This document shows positions 15,189 to 24,815 of a stretch of 64,000 nt of DNA, piece by piece. Position numbers and translations under genes: made by a program. This DNA comes from Alphaproteobacteria bacterium (GTDB taxonomy: Bacteria; Planctomycetota; Phycisphaerae; UBA1845): assembly GCA_028285105.1 (NCBI GenBank), contig JANQQE010000024.1, positions 310,001-374,000 on the forward strand, in the 5' to 3' direction. Numbering within the stretch: position 1 is the stretch's first letter; every line of letters begins with the position of its first letter. The notes beneath the pieces were generated by a model that made no database searches, was not told the origin of the DNA, and saw nothing but the letters and a program-made list of their open reading frames with translations.

Positions 15189-17971
15189 ATGAGGTACGGG
15201 TCTTCTTTATCCTGATCGAGCCCCAGTTCCTTCACAAGTTTCTTCACGTCAGCCGGTTTGGCTTCGCCCTTCTGCACCAATTGATAAATCGCAGCCAAAC
15301 AAATGTGTTCCGCATCGACTTCAAAGTGGCGTCGAAGTGCGGGTCGCGATTCGCTGCGGCCGTATCCATCCGTACCCAAACTGGTCATGCCGTTGGGAAC
15401 CCAGCGCTGAATCATATCGGGCAGCAGTTTCAGATAATCCGACGCTGCGACGATGGGCCAGGGTTCTTTCTCAAGCTGCTTTTGCACGTAGCATTTCGCC
15501 GGTTTGCGGTGGGCGTTGAGCATGTTTTCGCGCTCGACAGCCAACGCATCGCGACGAAGCTCTTTGTAACTGGTGACGCTCCAGACGTCGGCTGCTACGT
15601 TGAATCGCTCGTTCAAGATTTCCTGTGCCCGCAATGCTTCGCGCAAAATCGTGCCACTGCCGAACAGGTGGATGCGCGGTTTCTTACCGGGTTTTTCTGC
15701 TGCTCGGTACTTGTACATGCCGCGCAGGATGCCGTCTTCAACGCCCTTGGGCATTGGCGGCTGCACGTAGTTTTCGTTGTAGATGGTGACATAATAGAAA
15801 ACGTCTTCATTCTCGCCATACATTCGGCGAACACCATCCTGCAAGATGACCGCCAACTCGAACGCAAATGCCGGGTCGTACGCCTGCACGTTCGGAACGG
15901 TTGACGCAAGAATGTGCGAGTGTCCGTCCTGATGCTGCAAACCTTCGCCATTGAGCGTGGTGCGACCAGCCGTTCCACCCATTAAGAAACCGCGGCCACG
16001 CATGTCGCCGCACAACCAAATCTGATCACCGATGCGCTGAAACCCGAACATCGAGTAATAGATAAAAAACGGGATCATCGGCCGGCCATGCGTGGCGTAT
16101 GAGGTAGATGCAGCAATGAACGACGCCATCGAACCGGCTTCGGTGATGCCCTCTTCAAGTATTTGACCGTCGCGTGCTTCGCGATAGTACAGCAGCAAAT
16201 GCGAATCGACCGGGTCGTACAACTGGCCGGTGTGCGAATAAATTCCGGCTTTTCTAAAGAGTCCTTCCATGCCGAAGGTTCGGGCTTCGTCGGGCACAAT
16301 CGGGACGATGTATTTACCGGTTTCTTTGTGGTTGAGCAGTTGGGCGAGCATTCGCACGAACACCATCGTTGTGGATGCCTCGCGACCATCGCTACCCGCG
16401 TAAAATTCCTTGAGATAGTCGCGATCGGGAACCACGACCTGCTTGGGACGAACCACTCGACTTGGCACCGACCCACCCAATTCGCGACGACGATCCAGCA
16501 TGTACTGAATTTCTTCGCTGTCTTCCGGCGGGCGATAGAACGGTGCGTCGGCGAGTTCCTTGTCGGCGATGGGAATGTCGAAGCGATCGCGGAACTCGCG
16601 CAGTTCTTCGTCGTTGAGTTTCTTTTGGTTGTGGGTGACGTTACGACCTTCGCCAGCTTCGCCGAGTCCGTACCCTTTAACCGTCTTGGCCAAAACGACC
16701 GTCGGACCTTCGGAGTATTCGACGGCTTTCTTGTATGCGGCGTAGACCTTCGCCGGATCGTGCCCGCCACGACGAAGATTCATGATTTCATCGTCGGACA
16801 TGTGTTCGACCAATTCGAGCAGACCGGGGATCGAATTGAAGAAATGTTCTCGGGTAAACGAACCGGGCTCGACGACGTATTTCTGACTCCAACCGTCAAT
16901 CAGATTGTCCGCGGCTTGGACGAGCAGATGTTCCTTGTCTTGCTCGAAAAGCGGATCCCAATCTTCGCCCCAGATGATTTTGATGCAGTTCCAGCCCGCA
17001 CCGCGGAAGGCGGCTTCCAACTCCTGAATGATTTGTCCGTTACCGCGTACTGGTCCGTCAAGGCGCTGAAGGTTGCAGTTGATGACGAAAGTCAGGTTGT
17101 CGAGATTTTCGCGGGTGGCCAGCGTGATGGCTCCGAGACTTTCCGGCTCGTCCATTTCACCGTCGCCCAGAAACGCCCAGACGCGCGACCCTTGCGTATC
17201 GCACAATCCACGGTCTTGCAAATAGCGATTGAAGCGTGCTTGGTAAATCGCGTCGATCGACGCCAAGCCCATCGAAACGGTTGGAAATTCCCAGAAACTC
17301 GGAGCCAACCACGGGTGCGGATAGCTAGGCAAACCGCCACCAGCTTGCAACTCGCGGCGGAAGTTTTCGCATTGCTTTTGCGAGATGCGCCCTTCCAAAA
17401 ATGCACGGGCGTAAATACCGGGCGAAGCATGCCCCTGAAAGAAAACCTGGTCTCCCGAACTTTCGCCACTCTTACCGCGGAAGAAATGATTGAACCCGAC
17501 CTCGTACAAAGTTGCCGATGAAGCAAATGTCGAAATATGACCGCCAATGCCTTCACACTGACGATTCGCCCGAACGACCATGGCCATGGCGTTCCAGCGG
17601 ACAAAGCTTTTGATGCGTCGTTCAATCTTTCGATCACCGGGATAAGGTGGCTGCTTCGATCGCGGAATCGTGTTGGTGTAGGGCGTGTTTGCACTGAACG
17701 GCATCGGCACGCCGCGAAGGAACAGATGCTCGATCAAACGCGAAACGATAAATCGAGCGCGATCGCTGGTCTGATGTTCCAGGACGGCTTCGAGTGACTC
17801 GATCCAATCGTTCGTTTCCGCCCGGTCGCGATCGATAAAACAATAGCTCCCGTTGCCCACCGGCGATGCTGGATCGATCGTCGGCGAGTCATCGGGTTCG
17901 CTTCGCATTCGATCCAAAGGTGGGGTTGGCATGGTTTTTCGCTTCGGTTCGATGAGGGGTTCTACACTCAT
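15185..17971 (-). CDS. aceE: Pyruvate dehydrogenase E1 component, homodimeric type
   Basis: Thiamine-diphosphate enzyme that decarboxylates pyruvate and passes the acetyl group to lipoyl-E2, feeding acetyl-CoA production. The 928-residue length fits the homodimeric family (about 890 residues in E. coli) with a short unusual N-terminal extension. The ThDP site is visible as GDGEMDEP (about 268) and the following NCN (about 295). Other landmarks are GGHDPAKVYAAYKKAVE and the C-terminal LGTDGYGRSESR. The E2 and E3 genes are not beside it. The ATG at 17971 is preceded by GAGAAG. A promoter with a perfect -10 lies at 18074-18102. The last codon and stop (ATG TAA) run into a hairpin repeat, so the native end may have been altered. 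Confidence 0.96.
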   Translation of the reverse strand: MSVEPLIEPKRKTMPTPPLDRMRSEPDDSPTIDPASPVGNGSYCFIDRDRAETNDWIESLEAVLEHQTSDRARFIVSRLIEHLFLRGVPMPFSANTPYTNTIPRSKQPPYPGDRKIERRIKSFVRWNAMAMVVRANRQCEGIGGHISTFASSATLYEVGFNHFFRGKSGESSGDQVFFQGHASPGIYARAFLEGRISQKQCENFRRELQAGGGLPSYPHPWLAPSFWEFPTVSMGLASIDAIYQARFNRYLQDRGLCDTQGSRVWAFLGDGEMDEPESLGAITLATRENLDNLTFVINCNLQRLDGPVRGNGQIIQELEAAFRGAGWNCIKIIWGEDWDPLFEQDKEHLLVQAADNLIDGWSQKYVVEPGSFTREHFFNSIPGLLELVEHMSDDEIMNLRRGGHDPAKVYAAYKKAVEYSEGPTVVLAKTVKGYGLGEAGEGRNVTHNQKKLNDEELREFRDRFDIPIADKELADAPFYRPPEDSEEIQYMLDRRRELGGSVPSRVVRPKQVVVPDRDYLKEFYAGSDGREASTTMVFVRMLAQLLNHKETGKYIVPIVPDEARTFGMEGLFRKAGIYSHTGQLYDPVDSHLLLYYREARDGQILEEGITEAGSMASFIAASTSYATHGRPMIPFFIYYSMFGFQRIGDQIWLCGDMRGRGFLMGGTAGRTTLNGEGLQHQDGHSHILASTVPNVQAYDPAFAFELAVILQDGVRRMYGENEDVFYYVTIYNENYVQPPMPKGVEDGILRGMYKYRAAEKPGKKPRIHLFGSGTILREALRAQEILNERFNVAADVWSVTSYKELRRDALAVERENMLNAHRKPAKCYVQKQLEKEPWPIVAASDYLKLLPDMIQRWVPNGMTSLGTDGYGRSESRPALRRHFEVDAEHICLAAIYQLVQKGEAKPADVKKLVKELGLDQDKEDPYLM

Positions 17972-18073
17972 GCTGTTGCTTCTCGCTTGGGATGAACTGG
18001 CGTCAGTGAGTAAATCATTGAATACACGATTCGACCGGTGGGTTGTAAGTTTCCGGTAGACTCAAGCAGATGA

Positions 18074-18102
18074 ATTATAGGTTAAAACCACGCATTCGTC
18101 AC
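18074..18102 (-). promoter_or_regulatory. Sigma-70 promoter of aceE
   Basis: On the minus strand GTGACG (18102-18097), a 17-base spacer and a perfect TATAAT (18079-18074). Transcription would start near 18067, about 96 bases before the aceE ATG. This suggests aceE is expressed independently of the PLP-enzyme gene upstream. Confidence 0.6.
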
Positions 18103-18162
18103 GCAATCCCTGACGGCCCCCATTCGATAATGCGATTTCGCGGACCTACAGGACGCATTGCT

Positions 18163-19632
18163 TTAGAAATCGGCAAGGACGCCGCTGCGTTCGTTGAATT
18201 CCTCGATCATTTGATCCCATTGCTCGGCTTGGCTGAACGTCTCCGTCCAGAAGTCGGGATCCCATAGTTTGCGGAGATCTTCGACGTCGCGCTGTTGCTG
18301 TTCGACCCAGGTGTAATACTTGAAATTGTGCAGCGCTTTGCGATCGGCATATCCGAGTTCACGACAATAATCCGTGGTGACGCCTTCGAGGTACATGGCG
18401 AAATGACGGGCGGCGGCTTCTTTGGTGTAGGGCCCGTGTGTCGTGTTCTCTTCTTCAATTCGCGATGCATAGAGACTCATGGCATCGGTCAACGGCATGA
18501 AGACCACGTCGCGACTTTCAAAGTCGTAATACTTCGCCGTCTTGATCGCCGACGCCAGATTTGAAATGGCGCTGAGTCCAAGCAGCGGCAACATCTCAAT
18601 CAATTCATCCTTGATGCCCCGCGTGTTCAAATACTTCTGTCCAGTCGGTTCGTTAAAAAGTCGCATCAATCCGTAACACGATTCGTCGTCGATCGCCGTC
18701 ACGAAATCGGTGTTTCGAACATTGTGAACCCAGGGCACATGCTTGTCGCCGATGCCCTCGATGCGGTGACCGCCGAAACCAAAATTCAACAGCGTCGGAC
18801 ATTGCAGCGCTTCCGATGCCGTCACGATGATGTGCGGATGATGGGTACGCAGAAAGTCGCCTGCTGCGATCGTACCGGCCGACCCGGTTGATGAAATGTA
18901 TGCCGACAACCGATCGCCTTCGCCCCGGACACGATTGTAAATGTCTTCGATAATCCCGCCCGTCAAATGGTAGTGCCACATCGCGTTACCGAACTCTTCA
19001 AATTGATTGAAGATCACGCAGTCCTTGCGGGTGTCACGAATCTCCCAGCACTTGTCGTAGATTTCCTTCACGTTCGACTCGCAGCCAGGGGTTGCAATCA
19101 CCTCCGCGCCAATGTCTTTAAGCCAGGCGAAACGTTCTGCACTCATCTCTTCCGGCAGGATCGCAACGGCTGTGCAACCCAGTAGCGCGCAATCGAACGC
19201 CCCACCACGACAGTAGTTACCGGTTGAGGGCCAGACGGCTTTCTGCGATAGCGGATCGAATTGTCCGGTGACCAGGCGCGGAACCAGGCATCCAAATGCG
19301 GCACCGACTTTGTGCGCTCCGGTTGGAAAATAGTTTCCGACGATACCGATGATGCGGGCGTCTACACCGGTCAGCGCCGACGGAAACTCGATCCAGTTGC
19401 CATCGTTGAACAAACCGCCCTGTTCAACCGGTTCGTTTTTCCAGGTAATGCGAAAAAGGTTGATCGGATCGACGTCCCAGAGTCCAACTTGCTTGAGGCG
19501 ATTCTTGACTGCGTCGGGAATGAGCGACGGGTCTTTCTGCTGCGAAAGGGTCGGAATGAGTATGCCGCGCTCGCGGCAATGCTTGGCTGTACTGTTGAGA
19601 ACACTTTCGTTGACTGCGCTGACCATTGACAT
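18163..19632 (-). CDS. PLP-dependent fold-type II enzyme (cysteine synthase / tryptophan synthase beta-like)
   Basis: A 489-residue pyridoxal-phosphate enzyme. The lysine that binds PLP is probably in PTGAHKVGAAFG (about residue 106). The phosphate-binding glycine turn is likely SSTGSAGTIAAG (about 255). The chain is longer than cysteine synthase (about 310 residues), with an extra C-terminal region rich in aromatic and acidic residues. This fits the uncharacterised group often annotated as pyridoxal-5-phosphate-dependent protein subunit beta. Reaction unknown. The start at 19632 has GGAAAGG close upstream; a second ATG six bases later is equally possible. Confidence 0.85.
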   Translation of the reverse strand: MSMVSAVNESVLNSTAKHCRERGILIPTLSQQKDPSLIPDAVKNRLKQVGLWDVDPINLFRITWKNEPVEQGGLFNDGNWIEFPSALTGVDARIIGIVGNYFPTGAHKVGAAFGCLVPRLVTGQFDPLSQKAVWPSTGNYCRGGAFDCALLGCTAVAILPEEMSAERFAWLKDIGAEVIATPGCESNVKEIYDKCWEIRDTRKDCVIFNQFEEFGNAMWHYHLTGGIIEDIYNRVRGEGDRLSAYISSTGSAGTIAAGDFLRTHHPHIIVTASEALQCPTLLNFGFGGHRIEGIGDKHVPWVHNVRNTDFVTAIDDESCYGLMRLFNEPTGQKYLNTRGIKDELIEMLPLLGLSAISNLASAIKTAKYYDFESRDVVFMPLTDAMSLYASRIEEENTTHGPYTKEAAARHFAMYLEGVTTDYCRELGYADRKALHNFKYYTWVEQQQRDVEDLRKLWDPDFWTETFSQAEQWDQMIEEFNERSGVLADF

Positions 19633-19743
19633 TGGCCTTTCCGTTTGGGTCTTCGTATTCACCCCATTTTGTAGAATTGGCGCGAGTCCGCAAGCGACGC
19701 AATCGAGGTGTCAATCGGATGACACTGAGGGCATGTCTTTGGA

Positions 19744-20193
19744 TCAGAAGGTCTTGTGGGAATCGAGCAAGATGCAAATCGGCCCATCATTGGTGCTGCA
19801 CACGTCCATATGCTCTCGAAAACGGCCGCGATGAATCGTCAATCCGAGGCCTTCGAGTCTTGTGCAGAATGCCTGGTACAACTCGCGGGCCAACTCGGGG
19901 CTGGCGGCTTCTATGAATGAGGGACGCCGTCCTTTTCTCCCATCGCCCTGGGTGGTAAACGCACTGACGACCATCACATCTCCGTTGGCTTCTGCGACGT
20001 CGCGATTGAGGGCATCGTTTTCATCCGGAAAGATGCGAATGTGCCTGATTTTGTTTGCAAGAAATTCAACGTCGGCTGATGTGTCGGACTTGGAAACGCC
20101 AAGGTAAACCAACAACCCAGGCCCCATCGACGAAACCGTCTGATCGTCAACCACAACACTGGCATCGTGTACCCGCTGAACGACCGCTCGCAT
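19744..20193 (-). CDS. dtd: D-aminoacyl-tRNA deacylase
   Basis: Removes D-amino acids (and glycine from tRNA-Ala in known members) wrongly attached to tRNA. The 149-residue length and start MRAVVQRVHDASVVVDDQ are typical. The Gly-cisPro loop is present in NDGPICILL, and RRPSF is conserved. The SQFT motif near the active site reads SAFT here, with Ala in place of Gln. The gene lies 24 bases after the WYL regulator and is probably co-transcribed with it. Confidence 0.92.
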   Translation of the reverse strand: MRAVVQRVHDASVVVDDQTVSSMGPGLLVYLGVSKSDTSADVEFLANKIRHIRIFPDENDALNRDVAEANGDVMVVSAFTTQGDGRKGRRPSFIEAASPELARELYQAFCTRLEGLGLTIHRGRFREHMDVCSTNDGPICILLDSHKTF

Positions 20194-20217
20194 CCAACTC
20201 GCTCCGTCGTATAATGC

Positions 20218-21207
20218 CTATGACTGATCGCTGTTCGAAGTTTCGGCTTCTTTGTATTGAGCCAGCAACGATCGACTGCGTTCGATAATCAGATCGCGCA
20301 ATTCCGGTGGTTCCAACACAAGCGCCTGATCGCCATACCCCATCACCCACCACGATATTTCGCCGATACCGTCAACATCGACTTCGAAAATCATCGACCC
20401 GTCGCCTTGCCGCTGCGTACGTTGCGACCGATGCCACAAAACCTCGTCGACATTTCCCGCCACTTTGGGGGCGAACCGGATTTTGACGTGATAGCGCCGA
20501 TCTTCGCGAATCATCTGCCACGCATAACCGAAGTAGTTCTCCAGCGAGAATCCCGGATCGGGTTCAAACACCTGCTCGCAAATCGTCAGCTTCTCGATCC
20601 GTTCCAACTTATACGTCCGCGTCGTTTTTTCTTTTTCGCTGTAACCCACCAGGTACCATCCGCGGTTGACGAAGATTCGTTTGTATGGATGAATCACATC
20701 TTCAATCACCCTGCCCTCAAAATACGAATCGTACCGCATGGCGACTCTGCGCGACTCGACCATCGCTTTGATCAATGTCGTGTTGATATCGCTGATGCCC
20801 TCGACGTCGGACATCGGCCAAAACTTAACCTCGATGTTTTCAAGGATCGACCCGCAGTGAGCGCGAATGCGGCCGGGGATTGCGGCTTCGATTTTCTGCG
20901 CAGCTTCGACGGCCTGGGCGTACTCCGGGTGCATCTTACGCGTATTCATCCGCCGGGTCAGCAGCATCACCGCCAGCGCCTCGCCCACGGTCAGGTTGAT
21001 CGGCGGAAGAAAGTAGTCTTTGTTGATGCGGTATTGTTTGCTTTTTTTATCGTAGTGGTAAGGAACACCCGCCGCTTCCAGCATGTTGAGATCGCGAAAA
21101 AGTGTTCGCCGCGAAACCGTCAGCCCCAGCGCCAAACCGTCGGCATCGAAACTTCGCCCCGATTGCAGCATTTGCAGCAACTTGATCAATCGGTGCGTGC
21201 GGGTCAC
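20218..21207 (-). CDS. WYL-domain transcriptional regulator
   Basis: A 329-residue DNA-binding regulator. An N-terminal winged helix-turn-helix of the HTH_11 type (about 1-65, LALGLTVSRRTLFRDLNML) is followed by a WYL domain (about 140-225, IFVNRGWYLVGYSE) and its WCX C-terminal extension (about 240-320). WYL domains sense small ligands or nucleic acids in various bacterial regulators, including controllers of DNA-damage and defence genes. The start is GTG at 21207. It sits between a membrane protein gene (48 bases upstream) and dtd (24 bases downstream), so it may regulate this series. No defence genes are adjacent. Confidence 0.9.
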   Translation of the reverse strand: MTRTHRLIKLLQMLQSGRSFDADGLALGLTVSRRTLFRDLNMLEAAGVPYHYDKKSKQYRINKDYFLPPINLTVGEALAVMLLTRRMNTRKMHPEYAQAVEAAQKIEAAIPGRIRAHCGSILENIEVKFWPMSDVEGISDINTTLIKAMVESRRVAMRYDSYFEGRVIEDVIHPYKRIFVNRGWYLVGYSEKEKTTRTYKLERIEKLTICEQVFEPDPGFSLENYFGYAWQMIREDRRYHVKIRFAPKVAGNVDEVLWHRSQRTQRQGDGSMIFEVDVDGIGEISWWVMGYGDQALVLEPPELRDLIIERSRSLLAQYKEAETSNSDQS

Positions 21208-21255
21208 GCTGTCCGATTTTTCCGATTGCGAAGCGATTCTTCGATCCTCCTGCCA

Positions 21256-22269
21256 TCACGTTTCAATCTCGCTGAAGACCGAAAGGCGAATAACCAAAAA
21301 CGCACAAAGACTGATCGCGGTCAAGCCAGCAAGCACGCCAAGTTGCGGATGCTTCCAGCGCCGTGCCAGCCGAATCAACGTCAAGGTCAAAAACAGATGC
21401 CCGATGACACCGAAGGCAATGCGCATGAACGTCGCATCGTGTCCGCCGATCAAACGCAACCTTGGCCAAACCGACATCATTCCTGCGCAGATCATTGCGA
21501 CCAAGGCAAGCGCCACATTCATGCGCGGAAGGCGACTTCGCATACGACCCGTCGTTGTCCAAGGCACCCCACCATCAAGCTGCTGCTCCCAGACGCCGTA
21601 GAGCCACTCCCAAACCCAGATCATCACCGTCAGACCAATAAGTATCGTATTGTACCTTGGCAACATGCGCACTTCCAACAACTCATCGCTGGTGGGCAAC
21701 ACGATTAGAAACAACGTTGCAATACCGATCGAAAGCAACGCAAGACCAATGTCGGCCAGCGCAATGCTCCAGCGCCGCGTTACCAATCGCAATAATGCCA
21801 CACCGGTGGTCATTGACGACGCGCCCAACAATATTGCGGTAATGCGTTCACCAGCCCAACAGCACTTCATCACCATCGACAGCTGCGTGAATACCGCAAG
21901 CAACATTACCAGTCCCAATGCGCTGCAACTGTCGTCCAATCCGGGCCAACTTAGGGAATGTTCCCCAATGCTGTGTGGCGTACTGCGCAGCTTTTTCCAC
22001 GCACGTTTGTGTTCGATAATTCCTTCAGCCGCTATGAAGAATGTAAGGATTAAACCGATTGCAACGATCCAGATCGTCAGCTGGCCAACGGTACCGCCGA
22101 GCAATTCCACAGCAGTATCAGCCTGTCCCCAGATCAAACCCGACGTACTGAAAATGATTGCCCACAAAAGAGCAGATGCACCGATAGCATTCGATTTACT
22201 CAAAGCGAATATGAAATAAATAAGTGCAATTGCTGCGGCACCGAAAAGTGAATATCCGACAAGCGTCAT
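21256..22269 (-). CDS. Polytopic membrane protein of unknown function
   Basis: A 337-residue protein with about ten hydrophobic helices spread along its length and short connecting loops. It has no signal peptide and no motif I recognise. Conserved-looking features are paired cysteines in a helix (MVMKCCWAGE) and a tryptophan-rich helix (VMIWVWEWLYGVW). It lies between the TIM-barrel isomerase gene (65 bases upstream) and the WYL regulator (48 bases downstream) on the same strand. A transporter or an envelope sensor is possible, but nothing in the sequence decides. Confidence 0.75.
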   Translation of the reverse strand: MTLVGYSLFGAAAIALIYFIFALSKSNAIGASALLWAIIFSTSGLIWGQADTAVELLGGTVGQLTIWIVAIGLILTFFIAAEGIIEHKRAWKKLRSTPHSIGEHSLSWPGLDDSCSALGLVMLLAVFTQLSMVMKCCWAGERITAILLGASSMTTGVALLRLVTRRWSIALADIGLALLSIGIATLFLIVLPTSDELLEVRMLPRYNTILIGLTVMIWVWEWLYGVWEQQLDGGVPWTTTGRMRSRLPRMNVALALVAMICAGMMSVWPRLRLIGGHDATFMRIAFGVIGHLFLTLTLIRLARRWKHPQLGVLAGLTAISLCAFLVIRLSVFSEIET

Positions 22270-22334
22270 GTCCAGAGATTCCGGTACCGGTCAGATTCGG
22301 ACCAAATGCATCGCAGAATAAATGAAGGGAAAAA

Positions 22335-23423
22335 TCAACCGCCTTTTGCTGCCTTGGCAGCCCGAACCTTCCTGACGGCTTCTGCGACGAGTGCGGCGAT
22401 TTTCGGATCGGCTCCCTTGGCAACGCGCGGTTTGTCGTCGGCAGGAGCGGCGTCGCCCGAAGATTCTGATTCGCCGGCATCGTCCGTGTCAGCGGCTGGC
22501 GCGTCGGCAACTTTGCGTTCGACGTAGGCAACCGCCGCAGAAAACTTCGGAGCGTACTTGTCTTTCTTATACGCAGTCAGTTCAGGTTCGACCAATTTGA
22601 TCCGATCGATCAAGCTTTGCAGGGCGGCAGGCAAAGCTTCGTCCGGATCGGGCAAGCCTTCGAAATGCGCCTTCGGCCAATCGAGCATGTAATAACCGTC
22701 GAACAAAACGCCCTTGAGCAGATCGGTTGTGTGCGCGAAATCGACACTTCCCTCTCCAACCGGACGGAAACCTTCAAACGCCCCCGTCTCCGAATCGAAC
22801 GCTGCGTCGTTGGCCATCACCATCTTGATGCGCGCTCCAAGACGCGGGACAGCCAGCGAGTTGTAGTCCTTCACTGCCAAACTGAACACCGGATCCCACG
22901 CTGCCCGCAAACCCGGATGCGACACGCCATCGACCACGAACCAAACGTCGCGACTGCTCGCGAAGTCAGCCGTATTGCAAGCCAACAGCGTCACCCCATG
23001 TCGCGCGGCGATTCGCGCCAACTCGCTCAATGGTGGAATCTGCCGGGCCAACGTGGCGTCGGCCAACTCACGCCCAACGCGCTTGCCAATCGGAACGCGA
23101 ACAAACGGGCAACCAAGTTTTTCGGCCAGTGCAATGTTTTCAAGGGTCCGGTCGAAGCTGCGCTTTTGAACGTTTTTCTGTTTGGCTTCGAGCGAATACT
23201 TGCTGGCGATGCTGACGATCTCGACGCTGGCATCTTCAAACAACTTGCGAACCGCGTCGGTGTCCTTGTCTTCCTGCAAATCTTCGGCATCGGGCAAATG
23301 AATTTCGTCGCGAACAGTCCCCAATTCGACGCCATAGAATCCGTACTCATTGGCTTTGGTGGCAATGTCGTGGATGTCCCAATCGGGGCAAACCGAAGTG
23401 CTGAAACCGACTTTGATCGCCAT
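22335..23423 (-). CDS. Sugar phosphate isomerase/epimerase-like TIM barrel protein
   Basis: A 362-residue protein. Residues 1-285 fit the xylose-isomerase-like / AP-endonuclease-2 TIM barrel (start MAIKVGFSTSVCPDWDI, later VTLLACNTADF, LRAAWDPVFSL and FDGYYMLDWPKAHFEGLPD). Such proteins isomerise sugars or inositols with bound metal; the substrate cannot be read here. The last 60 residues are a separate low-complexity tail rich in Ala, Asp and then Lys (AVRKVRAAKAAKGG), resembling lysine/alanine-rich nucleic-acid-binding tails. It is the first gene of a long minus-strand series and is divergent from the acyl-CoA dehydrogenase gene. Confidence 0.85.
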   Translation of the reverse strand: MAIKVGFSTSVCPDWDIHDIATKANEYGFYGVELGTVRDEIHLPDAEDLQEDKDTDAVRKLFEDASVEIVSIASKYSLEAKQKNVQKRSFDRTLENIALAEKLGCPFVRVPIGKRVGRELADATLARQIPPLSELARIAARHGVTLLACNTADFASSRDVWFVVDGVSHPGLRAAWDPVFSLAVKDYNSLAVPRLGARIKMVMANDAAFDSETGAFEGFRPVGEGSVDFAHTTDLLKGVLFDGYYMLDWPKAHFEGLPDPDEALPAALQSLIDRIKLVEPELTAYKKDKYAPKFSAAVAYVERKVADAPAADTDDAGESESSGDAAPADDKPRVAKGADPKIAALVAEAVRKVRAAKAAKGG

Positions 23424-23616
23424 GTCTGATGACGCTCCTGAAATCTCTGCGCGGCGTCCAATTGGACCCTTCGCAAACAGTTGGAAACAGTTAATGGAAT
23501 CGACTGCAATCTGACAGTTCAGTTAGCCTAACACAGCCCCCGGACGAGTCAATCGCTTTCAACTGCATCGGATCGGCGGGCGTGGTCATCGATCCAAATT
23601 GCCCTACAATCAGGCG

Positions 23617-24714
23617 ATGGCCAGCGTAAACGAACAAGACCTTGCCCAATTGACCGAATCGATCGCCGATTGGGGCATGGGATACGACCGGACCGGGCAT
23701 TGGCCCCAAAAGTCCATCGACCTGATGGCCAAGATGGGCGGATGGCGGTGGAATGTGCCAGCCGAATTCGGCGGCGATCCGGTGAGCCATACCGAATTGC
23801 TCAAACGGTACGCGGCATTGGCCGGTGGATGCATGAGTACGGCGCTGATCAGCACCCAGCGCGACGGTGCTGTCGAACTCATCGCCGGTAGCGCCAACGA
23901 CACCCTCAAGAATCGTTGGCTCGGCAAGTGTGCGGCCGGTGAAATCTACACGACCGTCGGCATCGCCCAATTAACCACATCCAAACGTGGCGGCGGCAAC
24001 CTAATGAAGGCTTTGCGTGATGGCGAAGGCTTTCGCCTCAACGGAATGATGCCCTGGGCCACCGGTGCGTCGAAAGCCGCCATCATCGTCACCGGTGCAG
24101 TCCTCGAAGACGGCCAGCAAATCCTGGCGTGCGTTCCGACCGATCGCGCTGGCTTCACCGTCGCGCCGTGCGATCCACTCATCACGCTGAATGCTTCGCA
24201 CACCAGTTGTGTACACTGCGACAATTTCCGCGTTGAACCGGATGAAATCCTGCGCGGGCCGGCCGAACGCGTGTTGGCGATCCGTACACCGGTCAAACCA
24301 TTGGTGACGAGTGCCTGCGGGATCGGACTGACGGGCCAGTTGGTGAAGCTGATCTTCAACATTCCACCGGCGTCTCGCAATGCTTTCGGAGACGTCGTCA
24401 ATCCGTTAATCGAACAATACGAAACGATCCGCGCGATGTTGTTTGAAGCCGCCGACCGCGTCAACGATCCCGAATTCGAAACGCCATCGACGCAAATCCG
24501 CGTGCGCGTCAATGACATTCTTGTGCGGGCTGCGATGGTGGCGATGACGCTTTCCAAGGGAAGCGGTTTCCTCCTGGATCGACCGGTTCAAAGGCACGTT
24601 CGCGAGGCTATGTTCTTTCTTGTCTGGTCCGCACCGGAAGCTGTGCAGACCGGTACCCTCGCGCGGCTGATGGCCCCCCTCGGCGCCGACACGCCCTTGT
24701 CGCTGGAAATCTGA
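23617..24714 (+). CDS. Acyl-CoA dehydrogenase family protein
   Basis: A 365-residue FAD enzyme of the acyl-CoA dehydrogenase fold: helical N-terminal domain (1-105), beta domain (about 110-215, with GIAQLTTSKRGGG and a MMPWATGAS segment at the FAD site) and C-terminal helical bundle. It is slightly shorter than usual members (about 380), and I could not place the catalytic glutamate confidently. Substrate may therefore not be a plain acyl-CoA. The ATG at 23617 is chosen; the frame upstream opens only with a TTG. A TACAAT box ends just six bases before this ATG, so the message could be leaderless. Neighbours suggest no pathway. Confidence 0.85.
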   Translation: MASVNEQDLAQLTESIADWGMGYDRTGHWPQKSIDLMAKMGGWRWNVPAEFGGDPVSHTELLKRYAALAGGCMSTALISTQRDGAVELIAGSANDTLKNRWLGKCAAGEIYTTVGIAQLTTSKRGGGNLMKALRDGEGFRLNGMMPWATGASKAAIIVTGAVLEDGQQILACVPTDRAGFTVAPCDPLITLNASHTSCVHCDNFRVEPDEILRGPAERVLAIRTPVKPLVTSACGIGLTGQLVKLIFNIPPASRNAFGDVVNPLIEQYETIRAMLFEAADRVNDPEFETPSTQIRVRVNDILVRAAMVAMTLSKGSGFLLDRPVQRHVREAMFFLVWSAPEAVQTGTLARLMAPLGADTPLSLEI

Positions 24715-24815
24715 TATGATAACGGCGTTGTATTCGGCGCTATATTTCGTCGACGTAATCGACAGTGTCTGATTCCTTTTACCCAACGGTCGGGAAAATA
24801 GGACGGATTGCTCTA

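Noticed and set aside
16163-17521. A 452-codon plus-strand open frame opposite aceE, and similar long frames opposite nrdJ (3557-4693), serS (27967-29241) and the WYL gene (20257-21708)
   Set aside because: Each lies fully antisense to a well-recognised gene, shows no domain and has odd residue composition. They arise from the codon use of the true genes.
20218-21207. A defence island marked by the WYL regulator
   Set aside because: WYL proteins do occur in defence islands, but the neighbours here are dtd, a PLP enzyme and an unknown membrane protein, with no nuclease, methylase or toxin.
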